A DNA stretch of 64,000 nucleotides. Origin: Nocardia nova SH22a (GTDB taxonomy: Bacteria; Actinomycetota; Actinomycetes; Mycobacteriales; Mycobacteriaceae). The stretch is taken from positions 2,418,001-2,482,000 of the forward strand of contig NZ_CP006850.1 in NCBI RefSeq assembly GCF_000523235.1. Direction: 5' to 3'. Positions 1 through 9,563 of this stretch are shown here, one piece after another. The notes under the pieces were generated by a model. That model made no database searches and had not been told where the DNA came from. It saw nothing but the letters and a program-made list of their open reading frames with translations. A program made the translations under genes and the position numbers. Position 1 is the stretch's first letter, and every line of letters starts with the position of its first letter.

Positions 1-2051
1 ACCCGCCGACGGGCATTCCGGCCGGGCTCGCACCCCGGCTGCGCGCGCTGTTCGACCGCGCCTTCGCCGAACCGTTCACCACCGAGGACCGCCCGTCGCC
101 GGCCGAATGGGGCCGCGCCCTCACCGCCGTCCACTTCACCCGCATCGGCGGGTTCCGGCGCCGCCGCCCGCTGGCCGTGCTGGAGCGTCACGCCGGGCAG
201 TACCGGGACGAGATCGCGGACGGCCCGCAGCGGTCCGAACCCCTGCCGCCGGAAGCCGAATTCCAGCGCTGGCACGATCAACTCGGATATCGCCACTCGG
301 TGTGGTCCGCCGGCGGCGCCCGCAACGCGCGGCTGCTCACCGGTGCGGAACTGCGCGATGCCCGCAGATGGCAACGGCGCCACCGTGATCGGATGTCGGC
401 CGCCGAGAACGCCTTCATCAAGCGGAGCACGCTCTACACCCGTCGCCGGGCCCTCATCGTGGCGATGGTTCTGATCATCGCCCAGACGGCCGAGCTGATC
501 GCCTATCACCACCGCGGTGATCAGGTATCGCAGATCGCCGCCGCCGACCTGTCGGACAAGGCGGCACGACTACGGCGCACCGACCCCTACGGCGCACTGC
601 AACTCGATCTGCGCGCCCATCGCACGAACCGTTCCGCCGCCCTTCCCGCCGTCTACACCGCGGACCGGTACGTTCCCGACTACCTGTACGCCCGGCAGGA
701 TTCGAGTCCGCCGCAACCCACGGCGAGCAGCGCGCCGTCGAGCCCACCCGCCGCCGATCCGCTCGACCTCGGCCAGCTCACCCTGCTGTACCAGACACAG
801 ACGATGAGCCGCTCGATCTCGGCCGACGGTTCGAAACTGGCCACGGTCGACGGGAATTCGACCACCGTCGTCCGGAGCATCAGCGAAGGTTCCGTCGAAT
901 CCGAATCCCTGACGAAGATCTTCGGCCCCACCGACGCCACCGTGTCCGAGCCGGTGCTGAGCCGCGACGGGCGTTATGTGGTCGTCCTCCAATCCGTTTT
1001 CGGGAATCCCAAGGTGGACCGGAACGGAAAGATGACCTTCGACTACGCGGCCCAGCCGACGTGTAAGCCGCCGAAAGATGTCATGTCCGCCCGTTGTCTG
1101 GCGGTGTACGACACGACCACGCACAAGGTCGCCTATGCCGCGCGGCTGGATGTGCCCGGCCCGGCGGACGGCTACGTCGCCGTCGGTATGGATCCCACGA
1201 ACCGTTTCGTCGGGCTGTCGGTGTCGACCGCCTCGGGCAACTCGTTCGACGACACCCTGTATCTGTACGACCTGCGGAACAAGGGCGCCCCGCGCAAGGT
1301 CGACCTGCCGTTCCACACCTTGGTCACCAATGTCTGGCTCGGTGCCGCGGCGGCCACCGCGGTCGTCTCCGGTCTCACCGTCCGGGAATCGGGACCCGGC
1401 TTCGACGGGGTGCTGCGATGGTCCGATCTGAATTCCGGCCGATCCGAGGAGATGGCCGGTGGAATCGACGGTGCGTCGCCCGCCGCGATGAGTCTCGACG
1501 GCCGCGTCGCCGCGGCCCTGGTACCGACGAGCGATCCGCACCGGGCGACCTTGACCACCTGGAACACCGACACGGGAGCGCTGCGAGCCCGGTACCCGGT
1601 GGCCGTCGACGGTGCGCAACGGCTCCTGGCCCTGGACCGTGACGGCGCGACGGCCTGGCTGTCCTACCTGCCCGCGAACCAGCCCCGGCTGCCGGACGCG
1701 GCGACGGCCGACGACCTCCTCGCCTGGCATCCACCCGCGAACCAGGTGACGGTGTACGACCTGGCCGACGGAAACACCCTCGCACAGGGGAGATTCGGCG
1801 GTGGCTGGACGTCGCTGGTGCCGCTGGGTGCTGGGCCGGGGGCATCGCTGCTGGCCGTCGACGGCAGCCTGCTCGGAATCGAGCTGTCCGGTGTCGGCGG
1901 TGACTCGCCGCTGCGTCGGCTCGGCGCCGCGCTCACCCCGCGCGCACCGGACCGGTCGGCACTGTGCGAGCGAATGGCCGATGTCGATGCCGACCGCGCC
2001 ACCCGCGACCTGTGGCCGCCCGGCGCGTATCGCGGCCCGGCCTGCCGCTGA
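1..2051 (+). CDS. Membrane-anchored protein with C-terminal beta-propeller-like region (5' end outside window)
   Basis: The reading frame is open from the window edge (first full codon at base 3) to TGA at 2049-2051, giving the last ~682 residues. The first ~40 residues contain a RAF-rich stretch and RPSPAEWGRAL, which resembles the segment between the kinase lobe and the C-terminal part of bacterial helix-hairpin-helix protein-kinase-like proteins; that assignment is inference. A single strongly hydrophobic segment (ALIVAMVLIIAQ, near base 455-510) is followed by a Pro/Ser-rich linker and about 400 residues with repeating SxDGxxLAT and YDLRN motifs, typical of a WD40/beta-propeller-like sensor domain. 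The protein is probably cytoplasmic at the N side and extracytoplasmic at the propeller. It ends directly against the stop of a convergent membrane-protein gene. Exact function unknown. Confidence 0.7.
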   Translation, partial: PPTGIPAGLAPRLRALFDRAFAEPFTTEDRPSPAEWGRALTAVHFTRIGGFRRRRPLAVLERHAGQYRDEIADGPQRSEPLPPEAEFQRWHDQLGYRHSVWSAGGARNARLLTGAELRDARRWQRRHRDRMSAAENAFIKRSTLYTRRRALIVAMVLIIAQTAELIAYHHRGDQVSQIAAADLSDKAARLRRTDPYGALQLDLRAHRTNRSAALPAVYTADRYVPDYLYARQDSSPPQPTASSAPSSPPAADPLDLGQLTLLYQTQTMSRSISADGSKLATVDGNSTTVVRSISEGSVESESLTKIFGPTDATVSEPVLSRDGRYVVVLQSVFGNPKVDRNGKMTFDYAAQPTCKPPKDVMSARCLAVYDTTTHKVAYAARLDVPGPADGYVAVGMDPTNRFVGLSVSTASGNSFDDTLYLYDLRNKGAPRKVDLPFHTLVTNVWLGAAAATAVVSGLTVRESGPGFDGVLRWSDLNSGRSEEMAGGIDGASPAAMSLDGRVAAALVPTSDPHRATLTTWNTDTGALRARYPVAVDGAQRLLALDRDGATAWLSYLPANQPRLPDAATADDLLAWHPPANQVTVYDLADGNTLAQGRFGGGWTSLVPLGAGPGASLLAVDGSLLGIELSGVGGDSPLRRLGAALTPRAPDRSALCERMADVDADRATRDLWPPGAYRGPACR

Positions 2052-4388
2052 TCATCGCGCGCGTTCGTACCTGTCGGCGCGCACCATATCCCCGAGGTGA
2101 TGGGCGAGTTCCGTGGAAAGCACTGTGCCGGTGCGCTTTCCGGACCGGCGAACGCGGCCCGCCGACAGTTCCACCCGGTGGACGTCTCCCGCCCCGGCGG
2201 GGACGGCTCCGGCGCCGATGTCCAGCTCGACCGCACCGAACGCCGTCCACGGGCCGAACGGCAGCAACAGGATGGTCTGAGCGACAGTCGCGATGAGCAT
2301 CAGTGCGGCACCGGCGATTTCGATGATCGCGGTCATCGGATCGAAGGCGCGATATTCGGTGCCGTTCCACGCGCTCAGCCACGACAGCACCGCGAGGAAG
2401 CCGACCGCCCACAGCACGATCGGAATCGTGATCAGCAGCTTTCCCGCCACGGTCGACGAGGAGACCAGATCGGCGGACCGGGCGAGTTCGACCGCGAAAT
2501 ACGATGCCGTGCCGAGCCCGCCGCCCAGTGCGGCCACCACCAGGATGCGATCCCAGGCCCGCGCGCCCTCGGCGAACACACCGCGGTGCCAGGTATCGAT
2601 CGCCGCCACCCGTGCGTACACGGCCCGGTCGATACCGAGCACAACGCCGAGACAGCGCCGCCTCACCGCGGCACCGGTACCGATGATCAGCAGCGGCGTA
2701 TCGAGTTGTTCCGGCAGCCGGTACGAATCCCGCAGTCGGACAGTGAATGCCGCCCACCGCCGCCGCACGAGCAGGTACATCAGACCGGCGCAGAATGTCA
2801 GCACCGGTAGCGCGACGATGGTCAGCCACATGGCCTGACCGATCGTGACCGCGCGCAGGACGGCCACCACGAAGACGATCAGCACCAGGACCGCCAGCCC
2901 GTTCGCCACCTTTCTCCGGCGGCGGGTGCCGTCGTCGCTACCATCCAGGAACACCGGATCCACGTGCACCGATCCGGTGATCCGCGCCGCGAGCCCCGGT
3001 CCGCGTAGCGCCAGCAGGACGGAATTGCCGGCGAGGTCCGACGAGCAGACGACATGGTGCCCACTCGGATGGCGCACGATGGCACGTCCCAGATCGGCGG
3101 CCAGCGCGTGCGCATTCGCCGCGGGCGATCGGAACCGGGCCGGTGCGCGGCGGAACTCTCTGAAATGTACTTGCGATCGATCCGCGACCACTCCGCCTTC
3201 GATGAGGAGATCGGTTGTCTCGGACCATGTTCCGGCATCGACGGGGGGCTGGAAGATACCGCGCACGACGGTGACGACGATATCGCCGTTCACATCCTTG
3301 GGGTCGGGAAGAACCTCGTGCACCGCGCGACGGGTGGGTACGGCAGGGGGTTCCGGGGCGCGCCACTTGCGGCCGAGCCGCCGTACCGGTTCGACCTCGG
3401 GCAGGTCCGGAATCGGCGAGGGATACCGCGCCGCGAAATCCGTTCCGGCCATTTCGCGTTCGATGGCGGCGAATGCCTCCTCGAGAGCGGGCCCGATCAC
3501 GACCGCCGCGGTGCCCTTCGGCGCCGACCACTGCAACAATCCCGGCTCTCGTCCCGGTTCGGACACGAACTTCGCGAGACTCGCCCTGGTCGACAATCGA
3601 TCGCGGAAATACTTGATGTCGGCCGCGGTGAGTTCGTCGACCCGGCCGGCCGCCGATCGGAAGGCGGCCAGTGTCGTGCAGGCGTGTTCGTGCGCGTGCT
3701 GATCGTTCGCCGCGATATTGATGATCACCCGCGACTGAATTCCCAGGGCGGTGATTCTCGATATCTCCCATTTCAGCGACTCGCGGATGGATTGTCCCGC
3801 GGGGAAGACGAGAACGATGGAATGCGCCCGCCGCAACAGCGCCTCCACCGGCCGCCGCCATTCGTCCCGGGTCGGCGGAGTGCGCATCCACTCGGGTCCG
3901 GGTGGCGCCAGCACCTGATGATGATCGACCAGCGCGTAGGTCTTCATCTCGAGTGCGCTCTGTGCCTGTACCGCGATCACCTGTTCGAGGGTGAATGCCG
4001 GTCGCAGAATCGAATACATCCCCAGCGGGCCGGTCAGCGGCGCGGTGAAAATCGTCTTGCCGTCCTCGCCGAAGGGCCGCAGGATCACGCAGTACTCCTC
4101 GTCGGACCGCACCAGCGGCCCGACCACCCGGTCCCAGAGCGGAACCTTGCGCGGGCGACGCTGACGTCCCCACAGCAGCACGATCAGGACGAACATGAGC
4201 GGCAGTGTGACGATCTGCGGGCGCGGCCCGGGCAGCGGAAACCACAGGGCCGTCACCACCGTGAACAGCAGCAGGAACAGCCCGCGGAACCCGATCGCCG
4301 CCCACACCCGCAGCAGCAGTGCGCTGATGCCACGACTCCGAAAGAACCTCGACCGCCGACCGCCCACACGTCCTCCGCCCGCGCGCAC
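2052..4388 (-). CDS. Multi-pass membrane protein with cytosolic TIR-like (LRxFxxD/WE) domain
   Basis: This 778-residue protein uses a GTG start. Two N-terminal membrane helices (about residues 20-75) precede a cytosolic domain that starts CVILRPFGEDGK. That domain continues through ALLRRAHSIVLVFPAG and a conserved SLKWEIS segment, the alternating strand/helix layout of TIR-like domains with a Trp-Glu pair near the usual catalytic-glutamate position. Further membrane helices lie near residues 500-560 and in the last third. A shorter protein encoded at 60649-62220 has the same LR-x-F-x-x-D ... W ... WE order, so the two look paralogous. The gene is tail-to-tail with the propeller gene with no gap. 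TIR membership is inferred from motif order only; NADase activity is not shown. Confidence 0.75.
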   Translation of the reverse strand: MRAGGGRVGGRRSRFFRSRGISALLLRVWAAIGFRGLFLLLFTVVTALWFPLPGPRPQIVTLPLMFVLIVLLWGRQRRPRKVPLWDRVVGPLVRSDEEYCVILRPFGEDGKTIFTAPLTGPLGMYSILRPAFTLEQVIAVQAQSALEMKTYALVDHHQVLAPPGPEWMRTPPTRDEWRRPVEALLRRAHSIVLVFPAGQSIRESLKWEISRITALGIQSRVIINIAANDQHAHEHACTTLAAFRSAAGRVDELTAADIKYFRDRLSTRASLAKFVSEPGREPGLLQWSAPKGTAAVVIGPALEEAFAAIEREMAGTDFAARYPSPIPDLPEVEPVRRLGRKWRAPEPPAVPTRRAVHEVLPDPKDVNGDIVVTVVRGIFQPPVDAGTWSETTDLLIEGGVVADRSQVHFREFRRAPARFRSPAANAHALAADLGRAIVRHPSGHHVVCSSDLAGNSVLLALRGPGLAARITGSVHVDPVFLDGSDDGTRRRRKVANGLAVLVLIVFVVAVLRAVTIGQAMWLTIVALPVLTFCAGLMYLLVRRRWAAFTVRLRDSYRLPEQLDTPLLIIGTGAAVRRRCLGVVLGIDRAVYARVAAIDTWHRGVFAEGARAWDRILVVAALGGGLGTASYFAVELARSADLVSSSTVAGKLLITIPIVLWAVGFLAVLSWLSAWNGTEYRAFDPMTAIIEIAGAALMLIATVAQTILLLPFGPWTAFGAVELDIGAGAVPAGAGDVHRVELSAGRVRRSGKRTGTVLSTELAHHLGDMVRADRYERAR

Positions 4389-4485
4389 GCCACCCCGGAC
4401 CGCTCCACTCTACCGCAGCGGAGCCGGGTGTCGACCGCTCACGAGGGCGGGGGAGCGCCTGCCGTGCAAGGGGTTTCGCCGCTGA

Positions 4486-5367
4486 TCAAGGCCGGATGTT
4501 CGTCAGATCGGTGAGCAGTCCGGGATGGGTGGGCGTCCAGCCGAGCACCCGGCGGGTGTGCGCGCTGGACGAGGGCTGATCGGTCGCGAAGATCGGCCCG
4601 AGCGGTCCGTAGGTGTCCTCCGGCACCGATTCGACCGGCAGTTCCAGTTGCCGTCCGATGACCGCGGCGATATCGAGCACGCGATCACCCTCGTCGGCGA
4701 CGGCGTGCCAGGTGGTCCCGGCCTCCGCTTTTTCGAGGACGAGACGGAACAGGACCGCCGCGTCGAGTGCGTGGACCGCGGGCCAGCGCTGCGTGCCGTC
4801 CCCCGGATATCCGGAAACGCCCGTCCGCCTCGCGATACCGGTCAGCAGGCCGGCGAATCCGCCCTCGCCCCGATTGTGCACCGTGCGCGGCAGGCGCACC
4901 GCGGCGCTGCGGATCCCGCTCGACGCCAGCGCGAGGACTCCCATGACGGTGTGCCCGCGCCCGCCGACCGGCCCGTCGGTGGGCACCGGATCGGCCTCGG
5001 TGGAGGCGCGGCCCGGCGCCCAGGGCGTACCCGACACCGTGACGAAAGGTCTTTCGCTGCCGGTCAATTCGTCGCTCAGGGCCGCGACGGCGGCACTCTC
5101 CTCCGCGATATTGCCCGCCAGCGCCTCGGGACTGCTGAAGTCGTTGCCGAAGGCCAGATGGATCACGCCGTCGGTCTGCGCGGCGCCCGCGCGCAGCACC
5201 TCGAGGTCGACGAGACCTCCGCGCAGGGGATCGGCACCGGCGGCCCGCGCCGCGGCGGCCGAGGCGTCGGAGCGGGCGAGGGCGAGCACGGTGTGACCCC
5301 CGGCCAGGAGTTCGGCGACCACGGCCGAACCGATCAGGCCGGTACCTCCGGTGACGAATACGCGCAT
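4486..5367 (-). CDS. Atypical/extended SDR-family NAD(P)-dependent oxidoreductase or epimerase
   Basis: The 293-residue protein opens with a Rossmann nucleotide-binding motif (VTGGTGLIGSAV, residues 5-16) followed by a sugar-epimerase-like layout. The canonical YxxxK is not obvious, as in many atypical SDRs. The start is set by GGAGGAG about 7 bases upstream of ATG at 5367. It is divergent from the TetR gene at 5452 and the shared 84-base intergenic region carries two near-identical TetR-type operators. The likely arrangement is a repressor controlling this enzyme and itself. Substrate unknown. Confidence 0.85.
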   Translation of the reverse strand: MRVFVTGGTGLIGSAVVAELLAGGHTVLALARSDASAAAARAAGADPLRGGLVDLEVLRAGAAQTDGVIHLAFGNDFSSPEALAGNIAEESAAVAALSDELTGSERPFVTVSGTPWAPGRASTEADPVPTDGPVGGRGHTVMGVLALASSGIRSAAVRLPRTVHNRGEGGFAGLLTGIARRTGVSGYPGDGTQRWPAVHALDAAVLFRLVLEKAEAGTTWHAVADEGDRVLDIAAVIGRQLELPVESVPEDTYGPLGPIFATDQPSSSAHTRRVLGWTPTHPGLLTDLTNIRP

Positions 5368-5382
5368 CGATGTCTCCTCCAG

Positions 5383-5404
5383 TGATGGGACCTTTGTCCC
5401 ATCA
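5383..5404. promoter_or_regulatory. TetR-type operator, copy 1
   Basis: Perfect inverted repeat TGATGGGAC-CTTT-GTCCCATCA (9-bp arms, 4-base spacer) between the divergent SDR and TetR genes. A second copy begins exactly 33 bases downstream, about three helical turns. Binding by the adjacent TetR protein is inferred from position and symmetry. Confidence 0.8.
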
Positions 5405-5415
5405 AACTACCACGG

Positions 5416-5437
5416 TGATGAGACTCTTGTCCCATCA
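5416..5437. promoter_or_regulatory. TetR-type operator, copy 2
   Basis: Inverted repeat TGATGAGAC-TCTT-GTCCCATCA with one mismatched base pair relative to copy 1. It ends 14 bases before the TetR start codon, so occupancy would be expected to block transcription or initiation of the regulator as well. Confidence 0.78.
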
Positions 5438-5451
5438 CTTAGAATGGGCCC

Positions 5452-6030
5452 ATGGCTCGATGGGAACCCGGCGCGCGTGACCGCCTCGTCGTGGCGGCCG
5501 TGGATCTGTTCACCGAGCAGGGGTACGACGCCACCACGGTCGCGCAGATCGCCGACCGCGCAGGTGTCACGAAAAGCACCTTCTTCCGGCACTTTCCGGA
5601 TAAACGCGAACTTCTCGCCGCGGGCCAGGAGGCCCTCGCCCGCCTGCTGTCCGAAGGCATCGCCGAGGCGCCCGCGAACGCCACGCCGCTGGAGGCGGTG
5701 GCCACGGGTCTGGAACGCGCCGCCACCGCGATGGGCCCGAGAAACCGCGAACTGGCCCCCCGCGTGCAGGCCGCCATCGCCGCCAGCACCGAACTCCAGG
5801 AGCGCGACGCCCTCAAGACCATCGGCCTCACCGCCGCCATGTCCGGGGCCCTGACCGCCCGCGGAATACCCGAACCGACCGCGGCCCTCGCGAGCGAACT
5901 GGGCGCGCTCGCGTTCAAACGCGGATTCGCCGAATGGACCGCGGGCGAGGCGGGCACCTCGGAGGAACTGGCCCGGTGCGCGGTGGCGGCCCTGGACGAA
6001 CTGCGTGCCGCGAGCGCATCGCTGGGGTGA
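5452..6030 (+). CDS. TetR/AcrR-family transcriptional regulator
   Basis: 192 residues. The N-terminal helix-turn-helix is classical: AAVDLFTEQGYDATTVAQIA then AGVTKSTFFRHFPDKREL (about residues 15-55). The C-terminal ligand/dimer half is helical and Ala-rich. The ATG at 5452 follows the two TGATGGGAC operators, which also overlap the promoter region of the divergent SDR gene, so autoregulation and control of that enzyme are likely. The ligand cannot be predicted. Confidence 0.92.
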   Translation: MARWEPGARDRLVVAAVDLFTEQGYDATTVAQIADRAGVTKSTFFRHFPDKRELLAAGQEALARLLSEGIAEAPANATPLEAVATGLERAATAMGPRNRELAPRVQAAIAASTELQERDALKTIGLTAAMSGALTARGIPEPTAALASELGALAFKRGFAEWTAGEAGTSEELARCAVAALDELRAASASLG

Positions 6031-6313
6031 GGGCCCGGCGCGCCGTCGTGAATCGGGTTGCGACCCGGAGGTTTCGGGGCCCGCGCGATGTCTCGGCTCG
6101 TGCAGGGCACGTGGCCGTCCGGGATCGGATGATCCCGCTGTCCGGTCCGGACAGGATTTCCGGTTTCGCTACGTCGGTTCCGGTGGTGCCGAGGGGATCG
6201 GTAGGCGTCGACCGCTTGTGAGCGGCCCTGGGGGACAGTAGATTTCTCTGCGGAACGGGGGACCTTCACCGATGCGACTCCACGCCAGAGGACGACGGAA
6301 GGGCTGTGTCACG

Positions 6314-6889
6314 ATGCGGAACCGAAGGGTGCTGGGGGCATTCGCGATCGGGATCGCGCTCATCGGCGGCACGGTCGCCTGCGGCAAGTCGGACGACGGC
6401 ACGACGGCCGCGAGTGCGACGCACGCGGCGGCCTCCGACACGAGGGCCGTCGTCTCGCCCGTCGCCGATCAGACGCTGTGGGACCCGTGTCAGCTCCCCG
6501 ATGCGGCGATCGCGGCGGCGGGCGCCGATCCGGCGACGAAGGTACCCAAGGTCGCGGGCGCCGACTTTCCCGGCTGGAAGGTGTGTACCTGGCGAGCGAA
6601 TGCCAAGTGGTACGACTTCGTCATATTGTCCGGCCCGCCCACATTGCAGGAGATTCGACAGCGAGACGACTACACCGAATTCACCCCGGACGCCGTAGGC
6701 CCGCACCGTGCCGTCCAATTCGTGGACAAGGACGATCCGGACCGGCTGAACTGCTATCTGGCCGTCGAAATACCCGGCGGCTCGGCGACATTCAGGGTGA
6801 GCACGCGGTATTCCGTGGGGAAACAGGGGGATCCGTGCGCGGAAGTTCACCGCTACGCGAACAGTCTGGGGCAGTATCTGCCCAGCTGA
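6314..6889 (+). CDS. DUF3558-family lipoprotein
   Basis: Start chosen at ATG 6314, because a signal peptide begins there (MRNRRVLGAFAIG) and ends in the lipobox GGTVAC; an in-frame ATG at 6272 would add 14 unneeded residues. The mature part contains DPCQLPDAAIAAAG and a later LNCYLAVE/DPCAEVHRYA region, the paired-cysteine layout of the actinobacterial DUF3558 family (191 residues in all). It heads a tight cluster: the next gene starts 9 bases after its stop with a clear Shine-Dalgarno, followed by PPE/WXG-like and EspG-like genes. The role is likely a cell-envelope lipoprotein tied to an ESX-type system; molecular function unknown. Confidence 0.88.
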   Translation: MRNRRVLGAFAIGIALIGGTVACGKSDDGTTAASATHAAASDTRAVVSPVADQTLWDPCQLPDAAIAAAGADPATKVPKVAGADFPGWKVCTWRANAKWYDFVILSGPPTLQEIRQRDDYTEFTPDAVGPHRAVQFVDKDDPDRLNCYLAVEIPGGSATFRVSTRYSVGKQGDPCAEVHRYANSLGQYLPS

Positions 6890-6898
6890 GGAGGGGAT

Positions 6899-7276
6899 AT
6901 GGGGTTCGGTGCAGACCCGGCGCGGTGGCACGCACTCTTGGATTCGGCGAACGAGGGAAGTCTCACCCTGGACCCGGAGACCGGAAAAGGTCTCGACAAG
7001 GTGTGTGACGACTACCTGGATCAGCTCGACGGGATAATGGCCACCGTCGGAAGTGTTCGATTCGTCGACGGTTTCGGGACGCTGCCGTCGGGGCGGATTC
7101 TCCGGAAGAAGTTCGAGGCCAAAGCAACCGGTTCGGACGCGGCGATGGAAAAGATCCTGAAAGATCACATCGAGTCGGCTCGAACCGCGAAAGAGGTTGT
7201 CGCCAAGGCCATCGCGAATTTCACGGCCGTCGACCGGGACAACCGCGACCGGATCACGCAGACGGGCAACCGGTGA
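6899..7276 (+). CDS. Small helical ESX-cluster protein
   Basis: 125 residues. GAGGAGGGG lies just upstream of the ATG at 6899. The sequence is soluble and strongly helical, with a Lys-rich C-terminal third (KDHIESARTAKEVVAKAI). It lacks a WxG turn but its size and position match helical partner proteins in nocardial ESX-associated clusters. The stop overlaps the next gene's GTG start (GTGA at 7273-7276), so the two are translationally coupled. I do not recognise a named family. Confidence 0.75.
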   Translation: MGFGADPARWHALLDSANEGSLTLDPETGKGLDKVCDDYLDQLDGIMATVGSVRFVDGFGTLPSGRILRKKFEAKATGSDAAMEKILKDHIESARTAKEVVAKAIANFTAVDRDNRDRITQTGNR

Positions 7277-8664
7277 TCATGGGCTCGTACGACGACTATC
7301 GGCGGCGGATCATCGGCGCCCAGGACCAGTGGAATCGCGAGCGCGACCGGATCTACGGTGAGACCCGGACCTACGACACCGAATTCGGCGGAGAATACGA
7401 GCCGCCGAGTATCGCGAAACCGGATGTCTTCGACGGCATGTCACTGGAGGATATGCAAGCGGTCGTGTCGGCGATGAAACCGGCCACGATCGCCGCCGCG
7501 TCCACCGCCTGGCAGAACATCGGCTACAACCTCGATATCGCGGTGAGCGCATTCAACCGCGAGTTTGCGAGAACGATCACCGGCGACAACGGCCACGGCG
7601 GCTGGACCGGGCAGTCCGGGCAGGCCGCGATCGACGCGGTGAACGATTACGCGAAGCAGTCGCGGGAACTGGCGAGCGGCGCCCATGTCGTCGGATTGAA
7701 GCTGGCGGAGATGCACACCGGGCTCGAGCAGACCCAGGCGCTGTTTCCCGGGATCTCGGTGCGCCCCGATCTGAAGAACAAGACCCTGCCACCGGACGGG
7801 GTGATGAAGGACGGCGACTACAGCCGCGAAGAGGCGACCCAGGAGGGCCGTCGAATTCTGCGGACCGTGTACGGGCAGGTCGCCGTGCAAACGGATATCG
7901 GTGTGCCCGTGCTCCCGGCCGCGACGCAGATCGTGGCGCCCGCCGGTGAGATCGCGCCGGCACCGGGCGGCGGCGATCCCGGACCGTCGGCCGGACCGGA
8001 CGTTCCGGCGCCGGACGATGGAAACGATTCCGCCGACGCGGACAGCACCACCCCGTCCCACGTCAACGGCAATGCCGCCGGCGACGGCAGTACCGACAGC
8101 AATGTCGCCGCGAAGCCGGGCGGCAACTCCCAGGAGAACCCCGAGACCGGCCCGGAACGGTCGCAGGGCACCGACCCGGCCGCCACCACACCGGCCGCCG
8201 CCGAACCGGTGGGCACCGCAACGGCTTCCACGGTTCCGGGCGTCGGCGTCGCGAGCACCACACCGGCCGGTCTCACCCCCGCCGCGGGCCACGGCGGCGG
8301 TACCGGCCCCGGCGGGAGCTTCGGCCGCGGCGGCGACGGTCTCGGCGGCGGAGCGGGTGCGGGTCCGGTCGATGCCGGACGCGGCGTGATCCGTCCGGAC
8401 GCTGCCTTTCCCGGTGTCGCCCCGGCCACCGCAACGCCCGCGCAGACAAGGAACGGGATGTCCGGAATGGGGATGCTGGGTCCCAGGAAGAAGAACGACG
8501 ACCGCGAAAAGGCAGGAACGCCGGACTATCTCGTCACCAAGGAACACGGCGAAGAACTCACCGGAGCGGAGTCCGTCCTCACATCGCTGCCTCCGCAGCT
8601 CGACGCGGACCACGACCTCGACGACGACTCCGATGTCGACGGAGATCCCGGCCTTGCACAGTAG
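7273..8664 (+). CDS. PPE/WXG-like ESX substrate with Pro/Gly-rich C-terminal tail
   Basis: 463 residues from GTG 7273 (ATG at 7279 is the alternative). The N-terminal ~190 residues are helical and include AFNREFARTITGDNGHGGWTG, a WxG turn in a PPE-superfamily setting. From about residue 215 the chain becomes a low-complexity Pro/Gly/Asp/Thr tail, like nocardial ESX substrates with disordered C-termini, ending in an acidic stretch (LDADHDLDDDSD). It is coupled to the gene before it and overlaps by 32 bases the EspG-like gene after it, the expected substrate-chaperone pairing. Confidence 0.8.
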   Translation: MIMGSYDDYRRRIIGAQDQWNRERDRIYGETRTYDTEFGGEYEPPSIAKPDVFDGMSLEDMQAVVSAMKPATIAAASTAWQNIGYNLDIAVSAFNREFARTITGDNGHGGWTGQSGQAAIDAVNDYAKQSRELASGAHVVGLKLAEMHTGLEQTQALFPGISVRPDLKNKTLPPDGVMKDGDYSREEATQEGRRILRTVYGQVAVQTDIGVPVLPAATQIVAPAGEIAPAPGGGDPGPSAGPDVPAPDDGNDSADADSTTPSHVNGNAAGDGSTDSNVAAKPGGNSQENPETGPERSQGTDPAATTPAAAEPVGTATASTVPGVGVASTTPAGLTPAAGHGGGTGPGGSFGRGGDGLGGGAGAGPVDAGRGVIRPDAAFPGVAPATATPAQTRNGMSGMGMLGPRKKNDDREKAGTPDYLVTKEHGEELTGAESVLTSLPPQLDADHDLDDDSDVDGDPGLAQ

Positions 8665-9430
8665 TCGTTTCTCCGCACAGGAATTCGAGATCCTGCTCGC
8701 CGCCTACGGCCGCGACCGGTTGCCCTATCCCATCCAGTTCACCACGTCCGCAACCGATTTCGACGATCTGCGCACGCAACGTGAGGCCGCGGTGGATACC
8801 TTGCTCACGAAACATTCGGCCGAACTGGTCCGCGCCGTCGAGGTGCTGCTGGATCCCGAGGGGCGAGTCGAGTCGAAGGGCTTCGGCGGACCGGGCCTGA
8901 CGCAGGTGTACCGCTTCCACGGTGCGATACGGGACGAATCGGCCGCCGCGGTTCGCCAGGAGCCCGGCCCGTCCGAGGAGACCGGCGGCGATGTCATCGT
9001 GACCTGTTGCGCGGCAGGCCAACTCGCCCAGCACCTGGTCCGCTCGCTGCCGCGCCGACCGGCGGGCACCGGGGCGCCGATCGAAGTCCGCCGCGACGAC
9101 GTCATCGCCGACCGCCACCGTCCCGTCCGCCGTGCCTATGAGCCCACCCTGGTCGAGCGCCTCGACGGCCTCTTCAAACGTCCCCGCACCGGCCTCGGCG
9201 AAATCCGGATCCACCCCGGCGCCGCCGTCGACTCCCGCCCGGCACCGGCCCGGGGCTTCTGGTGGATGGACTACGAAGACGGCCGCTACTACGTCCGCAC
9301 CGGCGACCCCATCATCGCGAAACCCTTACCGCCCAAAGCGATGGCCACCGAAATCCATCGCCTGCTCAGCCTGACCCGTCGCTACCACCGCGAAGACCGC
9401 GACCACGAGGAATACCTCCGCACTCGCTGA
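8633..9430 (+). CDS. EspG-family ESX secretion-associated chaperone
   Basis: The ATG at 8633 lies inside the 3' end of the preceding gene and gives a 265-residue protein, the usual EspG size; a longer in-frame extension back to 8414 is coding sequence of the other gene. Supporting features are FSAQEFEILLAAYGRDRLPYP at the N-terminus, the alternating alpha/beta layout, and a C-terminal GFWWMDYEDGRYYV strand region. EspG proteins bind PPE-type substrates in the cytosol and deliver them to ESX machinery; here the likely client is the overlapping upstream gene product. Confidence 0.82.
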   Translation: MSTEIPALHSSRFSAQEFEILLAAYGRDRLPYPIQFTTSATDFDDLRTQREAAVDTLLTKHSAELVRAVEVLLDPEGRVESKGFGGPGLTQVYRFHGAIRDESAAAVRQEPGPSEETGGDVIVTCCAAGQLAQHLVRSLPRRPAGTGAPIEVRRDDVIADRHRPVRRAYEPTLVERLDGLFKRPRTGLGEIRIHPGAAVDSRPAPARGFWWMDYEDGRYYVRTGDPIIAKPLPPKAMATEIHRLLSLTRRYHREDRDHEEYLRTR

Positions 9431-9563
9431 GCGCGGCAGGAATCGTCGTCTCCGGTTTCGTGTCTGTCGAATTTCCCACAGTCCTGGGCGAATGCGAGCG
9501 CCGCCCTCGATAGGTACCGTGGCCAGGAGCCCGAGATGCAGTCGTTGCGAGGAGTTGAAAGCC

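Noticed and set aside
570..1730. Long open frame on the minus strand within the propeller gene
   Set aside because: Antisense of a supported gene; Arg/Gly/His-rich composition is the expected shadow of high-GC coding DNA.
2938..4305. 455-codon minus-strand frame overlapping the TIR-like membrane gene
   Set aside because: Alternative frame of the same strand lacking membrane helices and rich in Arg/Gly; the 778-residue frame shows the real motifs.
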